Of a DNA stretch of 64,000 bases, positions 44,763 to 55,281 are shown in pieces. The stretch's first letter is position 1. Every line of letters starts with the position of its first letter. The translations under genes were made by a program, and so were the position numbers. The notes below the pieces were generated by a model. It did not search any database. It had not been told where the DNA came from and saw only the letters and a program-made list of their open reading frames with translations. The DNA lies in NCBI GenBank assembly GCA_026315105.1, contig CM048744.1, forward strand, positions 318,501,270-318,565,269, read 5' to 3'. The stretch is from Locusta migratoria (lineage: Eukaryota; Arthropoda; Insecta; Orthoptera; Acrididae).

Positions 44763-47065
44763 ATGCCAAAAAACTATCTGGAGCGGTATTTAAGAGCAAG
44801 GCCTGAGAAAAGGAAGAGGAAGCTCAGAATTCTAGTTCGTTACTTGGTTGAGAGAAAATGTGGAAGATGAGTTCTTAATATGTAATTTTTAATTAAGCCA
44901 GAATCATTTTTTTAATGTGTCTGTTGTTTCAATTCCAAAGGTTTTTTTTATAGTCATGAAGTGATCACTCTTTTTACAAATATATCTGAAATTCAGTAGT
45001 TTTAGGGCCTATTTACTATTCAGAATATATTACCGTTAGAACATCTTTGCAAAAATCCATTTACCATAAAGGTAGAGGCATACTACCTCTCCATTTTGTT
45101 GATTTGTGAATGTAACTTAAAAGAACACTTGTCCACAACTTACATCAGTCATGAATGTTCAGTGAAGTTATTAAAAAATGACTTCCATTCAAAAACTACC
45201 ATACTTTTAAATATCATCTTCATTAATATTTTAAGCCTCACACTTATTTACCATTAACAAATGCACTCGAAAAATAATTAAAGAAGTAAATGAAAACAGT
45301 TGTGTTGCCTTAGTCCTATCACTCCGTCCTTAATAAGTCATTATCCTTAGCAATGACAGCGCATTTTTTGTTGTTGTGTTTTACCAGAAGGTGGGGATAC
45401 TTTATGGGAAAAAGCCAATTATTGAGGACTTTCTGACGAACATTCCTGATTGGGTTATGTTTAAGTGAAAAATTTATAACATATGGAATGGGATAGAACA
45501 CTATTAAAAACAATACATTTATTTACATAGTTCTAAAATATAATGTACCTGGGTAGGTTACAATATTTTCAGAAGCTTGGCATAAAGTAACCCCTTCCCC
45601 TTATGTACTGCAAAGGTTAATTATGCATGTATGCTGCTTGACCTATAGGTGATCAAATGGAAGTTGAGCTTCAGTTGTATTTTTAATTCAAATGATAGCG
45701 GAGCTGTATTCTAAACTCCTTCGGAGCTACACAGGAAGTTAGTGGGGTTATTTTCGAACACTTATCTACAGACAAGCCTCAACTACTTCCCCACGATTCA
45801 AAGAAGGAGAAAGCGGAATTAATATATTCTCAGGAATGCGATTTATGCTCTACTTCTACAACAGAGGGAATGCCGAGAACTTGAAATATGGCTACAGCCA
45901 TTACTTTTACTCATGATTCATCTGCAAGTCAACAAAAGGCCCTATTAGATTTTAAGGATCCAGGGACCTAACCACGGTGCTTTGCGGATGCCGCGAGATG
46001 CCTCATTCTTGAAAAATCTTTAAATGAAGAAGAAACTGAACCAGACTTAAGTGATTCTTTGGAGAGGGAAGAAAGTTGTCAAAAGACTGGTTTTGTAAAC
46101 AGCTTCCTAACGGACAAAAGGTGTGCCGTTGTTGGTTAGCCTACCAGTACAGTAAATCAAAATAAAATCTTTAGTTTTACTTACCAAGCAACTATTTCAT
46201 GAGAACATATCCGAGACAAAACTTTCTCATCTGGATAATAATGGTCTTACTCAATGGAAAAAATTAAATGAAAAGATTCCAGAGCACGAAAACCCATAAA
46301 GCCACAAAAAAAAAACGGTTTTGCTCTTAGAAAACATTAGAGGCATATCTCTAAATAAAGGTGGTATTGACAAAGAGTTGTAAAAACAATATTGGTGGAG
46401 GAGAAGCATTGGAAATCGGTTTTAATTGTTGTTGTTGATGTGATTCTTCAGTTAGCTAAACAGGGCAGTCCCTTTAGAGGTTCAGATGAAAGCCATGATT
46501 TTGGTTATCCAAGATGTGAGAAGCTTTTAAACACGATTGACTTATTGTCTTCTTGTAAACCACCCCACACTGAGAGAACACATAAGGCTCCACAAGAAAG
46601 ATCAACTCATCTACTTTTCTTATGGCACCCTATTTTTAGAGATAATTGGATGCAAAATAAGAGAACAAATAATGACCGATAATAAAGAAGCAAAATGGTT
46701 TTGTTATCATGTTTGATTTCACTCCTGATTTACACCATTTAGAGCATATGTCACAAATTATTAGCTATGTAAAATTCAATTAAAGTGATGTAGATATATG
46801 TGAAAGTTTTATTGACTTTTCAACGAATAGTGACAAGACAGGCCAGGGACTTTCTGAAATAATTTTGCAGGAAATTGAAAGAGATGGGTTATATTAAAAA
46901 AATAAAATAAATAAATAAAAATTGTCAAGGCCATGAAGAATTCTTCTGATAATGGTGCTGGAAAGTACAAAGGTGTTCAGTCTCATTTACAACAAGAAAA
47001 TGCCTTGTGCTGTACACTGCAGAAGCATATTTTGGAATAATCAACTGCCTATATTCATTCTTTGC

Positions 47066-47400
47066 CAACGGTCATGCTGCAGTGTATACACCGGTTCCCA
47101 TCAGATCCCCGAAGTTAAGCATTGTCGGGCTTGGCTAGCACTTGGATGGATTACTTCTCCGGGTCTGCCGAGTGTTGTTGGCAAGCAGGGTGCACTCGGC
47201 CCTTGTGAGGCAAAACTGAGGAGCTACTTGATGGAGAACTAGCGGCTCCGGTCTGAAAACCGACGCAACGACTGGGAGTGCAGGACGCTGACCACGCCCC
47301 CCCTCCATACCTCATCAGGTGACGCCTGCAGGCTGAGGATGACACGGCGGCCGGTCGGTACTCCATGGGTACCCCTGTATGGGCCGGAGAAGAAAAAAAT
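47066..47400 (+). mobile_element. 5S rRNA-derived SINE (SINE3 type)
   Basis: The first 115 bases follow 5S rRNA: ACACCGGTTCCCATCAGATC, CCGAAGTTAAGCATTGTCGG, AGCACTTGGATGG and TGTTGTTGGCA, with the internal promoter region. The rest (GGGTGCACTCGGCCC, CTGAGGATGACACGGCGGCC) is a non-5S body. A 9-bp duplication ATTCTTTGC (47057-47065 and 47401-47409) flanks it and proves retroposition. It is not a working 5S gene. Confidence 0.85.
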
Positions 47401-47708
47401 ATTCTTTGCATCATCCACGAACAGATGAGAGATAATGTTGAATTATATGCCTGTATCTCTAAAGCTACAGAGTTCTACTAGATGCTCAACAAAGAGGGAA
47501 GCAGTAGCAGCTGTACACAAATATCTCAAAGAGGTCATCAAAGCTTTATGTGAAGTTAAATCTAGTGCGACATCCACCCTGAAACCAAAACAGAGGCTAA
47601 AAATATTTTTAAAAATGTCAGCACTTTTGAATTTATTGCAGCTTCTTGTTTTTGGTTCAAGCAACTAACAGAAATCGATATTGTAAACAAAATTTTACAG
47701 TAAGAGAT

Positions 47709-47900
47709 GTTCAAATGTTTGTATAGCTTAAGGGACTTAACTGCGGGGTCACCAGTCCCTAAACTTACAAACTACTAATGAACTACTTTATACTAAAGAT
47801 GACAAACATCCATGCCCGAGGGGGGATTCAAACCCCTGACGGCAGACAGCGTGCACACTGCAACACGGCGCTCCAGTACACGCGCCTAATCCACCGTTGC
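47709..47900 (-). mobile_element. tRNA-derived SINE
   Basis: Minus-strand copy: tail GTTCAAATG on the left, body, B box GGTTTGAATCCC, and a head ending near 47900. Flanked by imperfect repeats starting TTTACAG (near 47694 and 47902). Confidence 0.8.
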
Positions 47901-48962
47901 CTTTACAGAAAGAAGATATCATCATTGAATAATTTATTAATCATATAAATCAACTTATCCAGGAGTTTCAGGTAACTAGAACAAATGCGAAAGTAGTAAC
48001 AGATATTGTCTAAGAAGCCAAGACCATAGCTGAAAAGTTTAATTTGGATCCTCAATTCAAAGAGCTGCGCAAACGAAAAAGGAAGAGGATGGTCGACAAA
48101 GATTGTGAAGATGAAAGCTAGGATTGGATAGCTTAAAAAAAGTTTCTGTAACCCGAAATAATGGAGTACATCATTAATCAACTGAGGAACAGGTTTCATG
48201 CATTACAAAATACAATTTGTTTGGATTTTTACACGGGCCTCAGCTGCAGACAGTAAAGGATGATGACATTAAAATCCAGGCAATGCTGATATATAGATAA
48301 TAATGGCCTTAATAAGGATGAATTACTAACAAAATTGCAGAGTTTTAAATATCATGCACTTAATTCAATACCAACCATGAAAACAGTAACTTCTGGAAAA
48401 ATTTTAAGCTTAATGTGCCAAAATGGATTACAGGATGCATATCAAAATGTGACAAAGGCACTTGGACTTTTGTTATGATACCTGTTGCAGTTTCAGCAAA
48501 CTAAAAGAGTTTCATTAAATTGAAACAAATAAAAACATATAATTAAGAAACAGAACGGCACAACATTGCCTCACAGACTCGGGTATAATCAGCATTGAAC
48601 ATCATTCAGTGTCTAATTTCTCAAAAACTTATAAAGCTATTAGTAATACTTCTGCCGAAATGAAGTTTAAGTTTTAGGTTACATAATTTAAGTAGTTAGC
48701 AGTCTGTGCTGCAAATTTGTAATTGATTAGTATGTCCAATTATGTGTTTTGTGCAGTTAGTGAATTATCATAGTGGTTAAATGTTGCATACATAATAATA
48801 TGGGGCTTTGGATGCCAAATTTAGCAGCAGTGTAAGCATTTTTATAAAAGTTATAGTTAAGGTCACCATATCAGAAAGAAAAGCTGGTGCCATGGTACGT
48901 CCAATACTAATTTATTAATACTAAATATTAGTAAAAAATTTTCTATAGTTAGGCCTATGACA

Positions 48963-48963
<1 letters not shown>

Positions 48964-49020
<57 letters not shown>
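48964..49020 (+). repeat. A57 homopolymer
   Basis: Uninterrupted A run preceded by CAC and followed by CACCC. It may be the tail of a retroposed copy, but no body was identified to the left. Confidence 0.85.
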
Positions 49021-49021
<1 letters not shown>

Positions 49022-49155
49022 ACCCTCATACTTCATCATTGCGCCAAAGAGCCTAGCTTCATCACTGGTTTCCAGTATAGTAGAAGATATTTCACTATTG
49101 GCCATGGAAAATGCAATACCAAGAACCATAAATATCACACGACTGAAATGAAAAT

Positions 49156-49346
49156 GCCGGCCACGGTGGCCGAGGAGACTGAGGCGCTCCAGTCACGGTC
49201 TGCACGGCCACTACGGTCGGGGGTTCGAATCCCCTCTCGGGCATGAATATTTGTGCCGTCCTAGTTCGTAAGTAGTTTGTAAGTTTATGGACTGATGACC
49301 CCGTAGTTAAGTCCCATAAGCTTAACAAACATTTGAACATTTTTTT
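49156..49346 (+). mobile_element. tRNA-derived SINE
   Basis: A box GTGGCCGAGGAGACTGAGG, B box GGGGTTCGAATCCCC, body and a T-rich tail. Flanked by the 11-bp duplication GAAATGAAAAT (49145-49155 and 49347-49357). Confidence 0.9.
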
Positions 49347-49439
49347 GAAATGAAAATAAAGCCCCATGGTAAGTCAGAAAGATGAGGAAATCGTATAGTG
49401 TTGCCAACATTGTTGGCTGTAACCACTGTTGGATGGGCC

Positions 49440-49753
49440 CTATAGCAATCCTTGCTGCTTCCATATACTGACATAGTTGATCCGTATAGCAACAACTGAT
49501 TTATCCTGCATCAGTTGTTTCACATTCATCGACCAGATGATTTTGATAGATAGAAATTGGGTGAATAGGGAGGCCAAGGCAGCATTGCAGTCCGATGAGC
49601 AATGAAGAAGCCTGGAACATCGCAGCACATGTTCTCATGCTCGATCTTGTTCCAAAGTAACAGTGGCATGCTCCAATACTGGTTGATTACTGCAACACAG
49701 TGCTTAATTTCCATAATCTTAGGTGTGGTACCTGAATACATATTTTCAGACAT
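49440..49753 (-). pseudogene. Tc1/mariner-like transposase fragment
   Basis: Minus-strand frame reads IKHCVAVINQYWSMPL, then AMLPWPPYSPNFYLSK, which resembles the PWPAYSPDLxPIEH region of Tc1-like transposases. The DNARPH motif and both ends are missing or decayed. Confidence 0.45.
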
Positions 49754-50643
49754 ACAATATTACTAAGTTTTCCTCCCTCCTCTCCAAAGCAACAAAATTC
49801 ACAAATTTAGATTTTAAAACGTTGTTATAGAACATAGCCTTCAATCAGAAAGCATTTCTTACAAAATTGGTACTGTTCTGAAATTCAGAATTTTAGACCA
49901 TAATTTCATAAAATCAAAGCAATAGAACTGCAAGATTTAATACAAACAATAACTGAGATGCTACTCTATACTGGTTAGATGTGTCACTTTGCTCCATATT
50001 TATTTATTTCTTATTGACACACGTGACACGAGATGTTGCCATATTACTAGATCACAATTCTACTCAGCTCCATAAGATTTCAGGCCAAATGTGCTTGACC
50101 CACTGCAAATGGGCTTGGGGTTCAATGGTAGTTACTGCTAGGAGCACTCTGGGCTCAGCAGCCTTTCTGTGATTTATCCGTTAACATTTGTTCTGCTCAC
50201 TGAAGCACCAGTTGCAAATTGGATTGATGATGATGATCATTTCGGGACACTTAGCACCTTCTTTACCTAGTTGTTTGGATCTCATATTTTGTTCTCTCCC
50301 TAGACCAAGTGTGTCTTAGGGTGTACAGCTGAGTGAAGACTTGAAGTCTGTCTTTAAGAATCTGTAATTACTTTCTAGCTACTTTTGATATCCTGTTTCA
50401 CTTTAAATATACATGTTACATTTGTCAATATTCACACACAGTAGTAAACTCTTCACTTGTAGTTGTGAAAAGCTTTGTGTGGTTCATCCACATTTCTATG
50501 GATAGAAGCATGCTTTTCTCTTCTACTGGATTTCAAAAGTTCCCAAACCAGAGTAAGTTTAATAGTGACATACCACAGATAAGACAATGACAAAATGGCT
50601 GGGATTGGTTGTATTCTACAGCTCCATTCCTTTCTTTTTCCAG

Positions 50644-50743
50644 GTCTGATTTCCTGCAGTGATTACAAAATGGAACCTTGTGATATGGAGACATCATATG
50701 CTGCAGGAGAAACAATGCCATGTTTACCTTCATCAGAGCAAGA
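50644..50743 (+). CDS. Candidate host exon 1, Cys-rich protein
   Basis: 100 bp preceded by a strong acceptor (pyrimidine tract ending TTTCTTTTTCCAG) and followed by donor GTAAGT. It opens with two bases of a split codon, is open throughout (LISCSDYKMEPCDMETSYAA, then GETMPCLPSSEQ) and ends with GA. The next exon supplies G to give Glu. Three cysteines in 33 residues and the acidic, small-residue composition suggest an extracellular segment. I do not recognise the family. Unlike the neighbours it belongs to no repeat seen here. Confidence 0.5.
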
Positions 50744-50910
50744 GTAAGTCTAAACATCTTAGCTGATACAAACAATGGACATTTTTATGTCTGAAAAATC
50801 TGAAAAATGGCCATTGTTAATGTAATTTGCTTAAATACCAGGTACAATGATTTCATCAATGTTCATGAATGTGAGGTGTCATCATGATGACAGATTAAGA
50901 CATTATATAT

Positions 50911-51253
50911 GAGACAGAGAGAGAGAGAGAGGAAAAATTTCTACAGTTTTACAGTATGTCTGCCTAAGTGTACTTGCGTCTGTGTAAATGTGTGGGTGTG
51001 TGTGTATTTGTTTACCCTCCTTTTTTCCCCCCAAGGTAAGTCTTTCCTGTCCCGGGATTGGAATGACTCCTTATCCACTCCCTTAAAACCCTCATCATTT
51101 CCTTTTCCCTCTCCTTCCCTTCTGCCTGACGAAGCAGCTAGGCTGCGAAAGCTTGCGTTTGTGTGTGTGTCTGTGTGTTTATTTGTTGCTATCACTGCCT
51201 GTGCCCCTTCGCCTGGTAAGTGTACTTCATCTATTTTTATATATATATACGTA
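50911..51253 (+). mobile_element. PLE family 2 terminal repeat, plus strand
   Basis: GA-rich start, TATGTCTGCCTAAGTGTACT, GT-rich stretch, CCAAGGTAAGTCTTTCC, CCGGGATTGGAATG, hammerhead motif, GT-rich stretch, CCTTCGCCTGGTAAGTGTAC. The same order appears reversed at 51339-51700. Confidence 0.75.
51123..51157 (+). ncRNA. Hammerhead ribozyme motif, PLE family 2
   Basis: TGC - CTGACGA - A - GCAGC TAG GCTGC - GAAA - GCTT - GCG. Full core (position 7 is C, which is tolerated), stem II of five pairs, stem I TGC/GCG with one wobble, and self-complementary AGCT for stem III. One extra A lies between A9 and stem II. Confidence 0.65.
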
Positions 51254-51285
51254 AAAAATAGATGAAGTACTTCATCTATTTTTTA

Positions 51286-51286
51286 C

Positions 51287-51338
<52 letters not shown>
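51286..51338. repeat. TA microsatellite between inverted PLE ends
   Basis: AT dinucleotides joining two inverted copies of the PLE end. On the left, GTACTTCATCTATTTTT and its complement form a further palindrome (51221-51285). Confidence 0.85.
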
Positions 51339-51343
<5 letters not shown>

Positions 51344-51470
51344 AGGAAAAATTCCTAACAGGAAAAATATACGTAAAAAATAGATGAAGTACACTTACCA
51401 GGCGAAGGGGCACAGGCAGTAATAGCAACAAATAAACACACAGACACACACACACACACACACACAAAAA

Positions 51471-51505
51471 TGCTAGCTTTCGCAGCCTAGCTGCTTCATC
51501 AGGCA
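51471..51505 (-). ncRNA. Hammerhead ribozyme motif, PLE family 2
   Basis: TGC - CTGATGA - A - GCAGC TAG GCTGC - GAAA - GCTA - GCA: canonical core, stem I TGC/GCA fully paired, stem III palindrome AGCT. The best-formed motif of the family in this window. Confidence 0.7.
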
Positions 51506-51789
51506 GAAGGGAAGGAGAGGGAAAAGGAAATTATGAGGGTTTTAAGGAAGGGGGTAAGGAGCCATTCCAATCCCGGGACAGGAAAGACTTACCTTGGGGG
51601 AAAAAATGGAAGGTAAATAAATGCACATACACCCACACATTTACACAGACACAAGTACACTTAGGCAGACATACTGTAGAACTGTAGAAAGCAAAGAAGT
51701 TAGAAGTTAGACAGAGATGCCACTTGAGGCAGAGGCTCTGTCCAGAGAACCAAGGCAAAGATGTTAAGATGGTGGGTGGGAATTCGAAT

Positions 51790-52572
51790 TTAGCAGAGGT
51801 TGAGACCAGGTGGGCAACGGGAAGAGAGAATATGCTGAAGGGCTAGTTCCCATCTCTGGAGTTCTGAAGGATTGGTGTCAGTGGGAAGTATCCAGATAAC
51901 CCGGACGGTGTAGCACTGTGCCAAGATGTGCTGGCCATGAACCAAGGCATGTTTAGCCACAGGGTGATCCTCGTTACCAACAAACACTGTCTGCCTGTGT
52001 CCATTCATGCGAATGGACAGTTTGTTGCTGGTCATTCCCACATAGAACGCCTCACAGTGCAGGCATGTCAGTTGGTAGATCACGTGGGTACTATCGCAAG
52101 TGGCTCTGCCTTCGATCGTGTACACCTTCCGGGTTTCGGGACTGGAGTAAGTGGTGGTGGAAGGGTGCATAGGGCAGGTTTTACAACGGGGGCGGTTACA
52201 AGGGTAGGAGCCAGAAGGTAGGGAAGGTGGTTTGGGGATTTCATAGGGATGGACTAGGAGGTTACGGAGGTTAGGTGGGCGGCGGAAAGACACTCTCGGT
52301 GGAGTAGGAAGGATGTCATGAAGGATGGATCTCATTTCGGGGCAGGATTTTAGGAAGTCGTATCCTTGCTGGAGAGCCACATTCAGAGTCCGCTCCAGTC
52401 CCGGAAAGTATCCGGTGACAAGAGGGGCACTTCTGGGGTTTTGTTGAAGGTTCTTAAATTGGGGGGATGGGGAAGTGGCTCTGGCAATTTGCTTCTGTTC
52501 CAGACCAGGAGGATAGCTGCGGGATGTGAAGGCTGTTATCAGGTTATTGGTGTATTGGTTCAGGACGGCCAA
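51790..52572 (-). pseudogene. PLE C-terminal region with zinc-like motif and GIY-YIG nuclease
   Basis: 260 open codons. A basic linker (FKNLQQNPRSAPLVTGYFPG), then a cysteine cluster CNRPRCKTCP, then the nuclease-like part THVIYQLTCLHCEAFYVGMT with downstream R and H, ending in the stop at 51790. The Cys cluster before GIY-YIG recalls the Neptune group of PLEs, from memory. RT is absent upstream: the frame meets an inverted RT piece at 52573, so this is a rearranged, truncated copy. Confidence 0.7.
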
Positions 52573-52743
52573 CTACACACATCCGTCCACATCAAACCTA
52601 CCAATAAACAACAGTACCTGCATTATGACAGCTGCCATCCTTTCCACATCAAACGTTCCCTCCCCTACAGCTTAGGTCTTCGTGGCAAACGAGTCTGCTC
52701 CAGTCCTGAATCCCTGAACCAATACACCAATAACACCAGGTGT
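52573..52743 (+). pseudogene. PLE RT C-terminal piece, inverted relative to 51790-52572
   Basis: Plus-strand frame reads SVHIKPTNKQQYLHYDSCHP and KRSLPYSLGLRGKRVCSS, matching the region after the catalytic box in PLE RTs. It is cut at both ends and runs into a terminal repeat. Confidence 0.65.
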
Positions 52744-52907
52744 GCTTGCGTTTCGATATGTCTGAGTGTGTGTGTATTTGTTTACCTTCCTTTTTTTTCC
52801 CCGAAGGTAAGTCCTTCCACTCCTGGGATTGGAATGACTCCTTTTCCACTTCCTTAAAACCCATATCCTTCCCTTTTCCTCCCCTTTTTTCCTCTTTTTC
52901 CTGAAGA

Positions 52908-52933
52908 AGCTGCCAGTGGTGGCGAAAGCTTGT
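52908..52933 (+). ncRNA. Hammerhead-like motif, family 2 subtype
   Basis: CTGAAGA - A - GCTGCCAGTGGTGGC - GAAA - GCTT - G. Core intact, stem II imperfect, stem I limited to about one pair. Confidence 0.45.
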
Positions 52934-53159
52934 ATGTGTGTTTGTGTGTGATTTTATTTGTTTCTCTCGACGAGCCGGCCCTTTTGGTAATGTCTGCCTA
53001 AGTGTGTTTGGATGTGGATATGTGTGAGTGTGTGTGTATTTGTTTACCTTCCTTTTTGTCCCCTAAGGTAAGTCCTTCCACTCCTGGGATTGGAATGGCT
53101 CCTTTTCCACTTCCTTAAAACCCGTATCCTTCCCTTTCTCCTCTCCTTCCTCCCTCTTT

Positions 53160-53196
53160 TTCCCGAAGAAGCCACCACTGGTGGCGAAAGATCGAA
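53160..53196 (+). ncRNA. Hammerhead-like motif, mutated core
   Basis: CCGAAGA replaces CTGAAGA; stem II GCCACC ACT GGTGGC is perfect; GAAA follows. Loss of U4 predicts no activity. Confidence 0.45.
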
Positions 53197-53369
53197 TGGT
53201 TGTGTGTTTTTGTGTGTGTTTAGTGTTCCTATATATATATATATTATAGAGGAAAAATTCCTAACAGGAAAAAATATACGTAAAAAATAGATGAAGAACA
53301 CTTACCAGGCGAAGGGGCACAGGCAGTAATAGCAACAAATAAACACACAGACACACACACACTCAAAAA

Positions 53370-53404
53370 TGCTAGCTTTCGCAGCCTAGCTGCTTCATCA
53401 GGCA
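53370..53404 (-). ncRNA. Hammerhead ribozyme motif, PLE family 2, copy 2
   Basis: Same 35 bases as 51471-51505. Confidence 0.65.
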
Positions 53405-53590
53405 GAAGGGAAGGAGAGGGAAAAGGAAATGATGAGGGATTTAAGGAAGGGGGTAAGGAGCCATTCCAATCCCGGGACAGGAAAGACTTACCTTGGGGGA
53501 AAAAATGGAAGGTAAATAAATGCACATACACCCACACATTTACACAGACACAAGTACACTTAGGCAGACATACTGTAGAACACACACACC

Positions 53591-54051
53591 TTCGATCGTG
53601 TACACCTTCCGGGTTTCGGGACTGGAGTAAGTGGTGGTGGAAGGGTGCATAGGGCAGGTTTTACAACGGGGGCGGTTACAAGGGTAGGAGCCAGAAGTAG
53701 GGAAGGTGGTTTGGGGATTTCATAGGGATGGACTAGGAGGTTACGGAGGTTAGGTGGGCGGCGGAAAGACACTCTCGGTGGAGTAGGAAGGATGTCATGA
53801 AGGATGGATCTCATTTCGGGGCAGGATTTTAGGAAGTCGTATCCTTGCTGGAGAGCCACATTCAGAGTCCGCTCCAGTCCCGGAAAGTATCCGGTGACAA
53901 GAGGGGCACTTCTGGGGTTTTGTTGAAGGTTCTTAAATTGGGGGGATGGGGAAGTGGCTCTGGCAATTTGCTTCTGTTCCAGACCAGGAGGATAGCTGCG
54001 GGATGTGAAGGCTGTTATCAGGTTATTGGTGTATTGGTTCAGGACGGCCAA
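53591..54051 (-). pseudogene. PLE C-terminal fragment without the nuclease
   Basis: Matches the first part of 51790-52572 (MAVLNQYTNNLITAFTSRSY...). A one-base deletion near 53695 shifts the frame before the Cys cluster, and the GIY-YIG region is deleted. Confidence 0.7.
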
Positions 54052-54222
54052 CTACACACATCCGTCCACATCAAACCTACCAATAAACAACAGTACCTGC
54101 ATTATGACAGCTGCCATCCTTTCCACATCAAACGTTCCCTCCCCTACAGCTTAGGTCTTCGTGGCAAACGAGTCTGCTCCAGTCCTGAATCCCTGAACCA
54201 ATACACCAATAACACCAGGTGT
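54052..54222 (+). pseudogene. PLE RT C-terminal piece, copy 2
   Basis: Same inverted RT remnant as 52573-52743, in the same position relative to its block. Confidence 0.65.
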
Positions 54223-54600
54223 GCTTGCGTTTCGATATGTCTGAGTGTGTGTGTATTTGTTTACCTTCCTTTTTTTTCCCCGAAGGTAAGTCCTTCCACT
54301 CCTGGGATTGGAATGACTCCTTTTCCACTTCCTTAAAACCCATATCCTTCCCTTTTCCTCCCCTTTTTTCCTCTTTCCTCTTTCCTCTTTCCTCTTTCGC
54401 CACCACTGGCAGCTTCTTCAGGAAAAAGAGGAAAAAACGGGAGGAGAAAGGGAAGGATATGGGTTTTAAGGAAGTGGAAAAGGAGTCATTCCAATCCCAG
54501 GAGTGGAAGGACTTACCTTAGGGGACAAATAGGAAGGTAGATAAATACACACACACTCACACATATCCAAACACAAACACACCTAGACAGACATTTGTCT
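54223..54600. repeat. Inverted pair of PLE terminal repeats (large hairpin)
   Basis: Plus-sense 54223-54370 and minus-sense 54421-54600 are complementary over about 130 bp (AAGGTAAGTCCTTCCACTCC against GGAGTGGAAGGACTTACCTT). Four CCTCTTT units lie between (about 54369-54397). A minus-strand hammerhead motif lies at 54393-54424. Confidence 0.75.
54393..54424 (-). ncRNA. Hammerhead-like motif, family 2 subtype
   Basis: CTGAAGA - A - GCTGCCAGTGGTGGC - GAAAG on the minus strand; same as 52908-52933. Confidence 0.45.
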
Positions 54601-54604
54601 GTAT

Positions 54605-55281
54605 ATAGGAAATAACAGAAAATTTCAAAGTTTTAGATGGTGGATGGTGATGAATTGTAGGAAAGAGAGAATGAAATGAAAGGATAGCGCTGGCGTCCAT
54701 TTCCATTAATCACAAATATTTTCATGATAAGGTGCCTTGCTTCAAGTGCCCATACTGTAGATGCAACCACAGCAGAGCCTGGGTATCTGTGGAGAGCCCA
54801 GACAAATGTGTGGTTCCTGAAGAGGTGCAATAGCCTTTTCAGTACAGTAGTTACAGAGGCAACAGTCTGGCTGGCTGACTGACCTGGCCTTGTAACATCA
54901 GCTAACATCACCACCTGTTATTGCTGGAAGCTCTAATTACCTTCTGCATGTGCTGTTAGATGGCTGCATCTATAGGTATTAACTGTGCAGAAACACTTCA
55001 TACATACTCAACTCATTCAAGTAAGACGAATTTTGACATATGTTCCAATAGTAGAGTAGCTGTCTTCTAAATTGTATATATACTAGCAGAGTGATTCAGG
55101 AATATTGTGTACCATACACAAATTCAATCTGTACAGTTCATAAGTATTTTGGGACATACCATAATTGTCAGTATATTAGAATAAAAATAGTTTCTTCTGC
55201 ATATTGTAATTATAATGAGCATACTAGTGACCCCCATTCTTGATTCTATTCAAGCAGAAGACCTAATGCTTCTATCCACAG
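54605..55281. other. Intron-like sequence, no gene recognised
   Basis: Unique-looking AT-rich DNA up to the acceptor of candidate exon 2. Nothing else recognised. Confidence 0.4.

Larger units (their letters stand above)
44763..48665 (+). pseudogene. hAT transposase, ZMYM1/DUF4371-like, decayed
   Basis: Plus strand, many frameshifts and stops. In order: MPKNYLSGAVFKSKA (44763); HWKSVLIVVVDVILQLAKQG (46400); MFDFTPDLHHLEHMSQII with CESFIDFSTNSDKTGQGLSE (46710-46860), a DUF4371-like block; STRCSTKREAVAAVHKYLK (47474); EFQVTRTNAKVVTDIV (47970) and FNLDPQFKELRKRKRKR (48040); and a C-terminal part resembling the hAT dimerisation region (KLKQIKTYN, 48520). This matches my memory of TTF/ZMYM1-like hAT proteins, which fold as an RNase-H-type transposase. 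Two SINEs split it (47066-47400, 47709-47900). Element ends were not found. Confidence 0.65.
51339..52572 (-). mobile_element. PLE family 2, copy 1 (terminal repeat plus GIY-YIG end)
   Basis: Minus strand: coding end 52572-51790, then the terminal repeat to 51339 with a hammerhead at 51471-51505. The same block, partly deleted, recurs at 53246-54051. Confidence 0.8.
52744..53221 (+). mobile_element. Two tandem PLE family 2 terminal repeats
   Basis: 52744-52985 and 52986-53221 are head-to-tail. Each has TTTGTTTACCTTCC, AAGGTAAGTCCTTCCACTCC, a pyrimidine stretch and a hammerhead-type motif (52908-52933, 53160-53196). Confidence 0.7.
53246..54051 (-). mobile_element. PLE family 2, copy 2 (duplicate block with deletion)
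   Basis: Near-identical to 51339-52572 except for a deletion of about 430 bp that removes the nuclease, with a few CA bases at the join (53580-53590). It shares with copy 1 the inverted RT junction at its right end. Confidence 0.8.

Noticed and set aside
47064..47181. Functional 5S rRNA gene
   Set aside because: The 5S-like part is diverged, continues into a SINE body and is flanked by a retroposition duplication.
50911..54600. CRISPR-like array because of repeated blocks
   Set aside because: The repeats are PLE terminal repeats of 200-350 bp in mixed orientation in a eukaryotic genome, without regular spacers.
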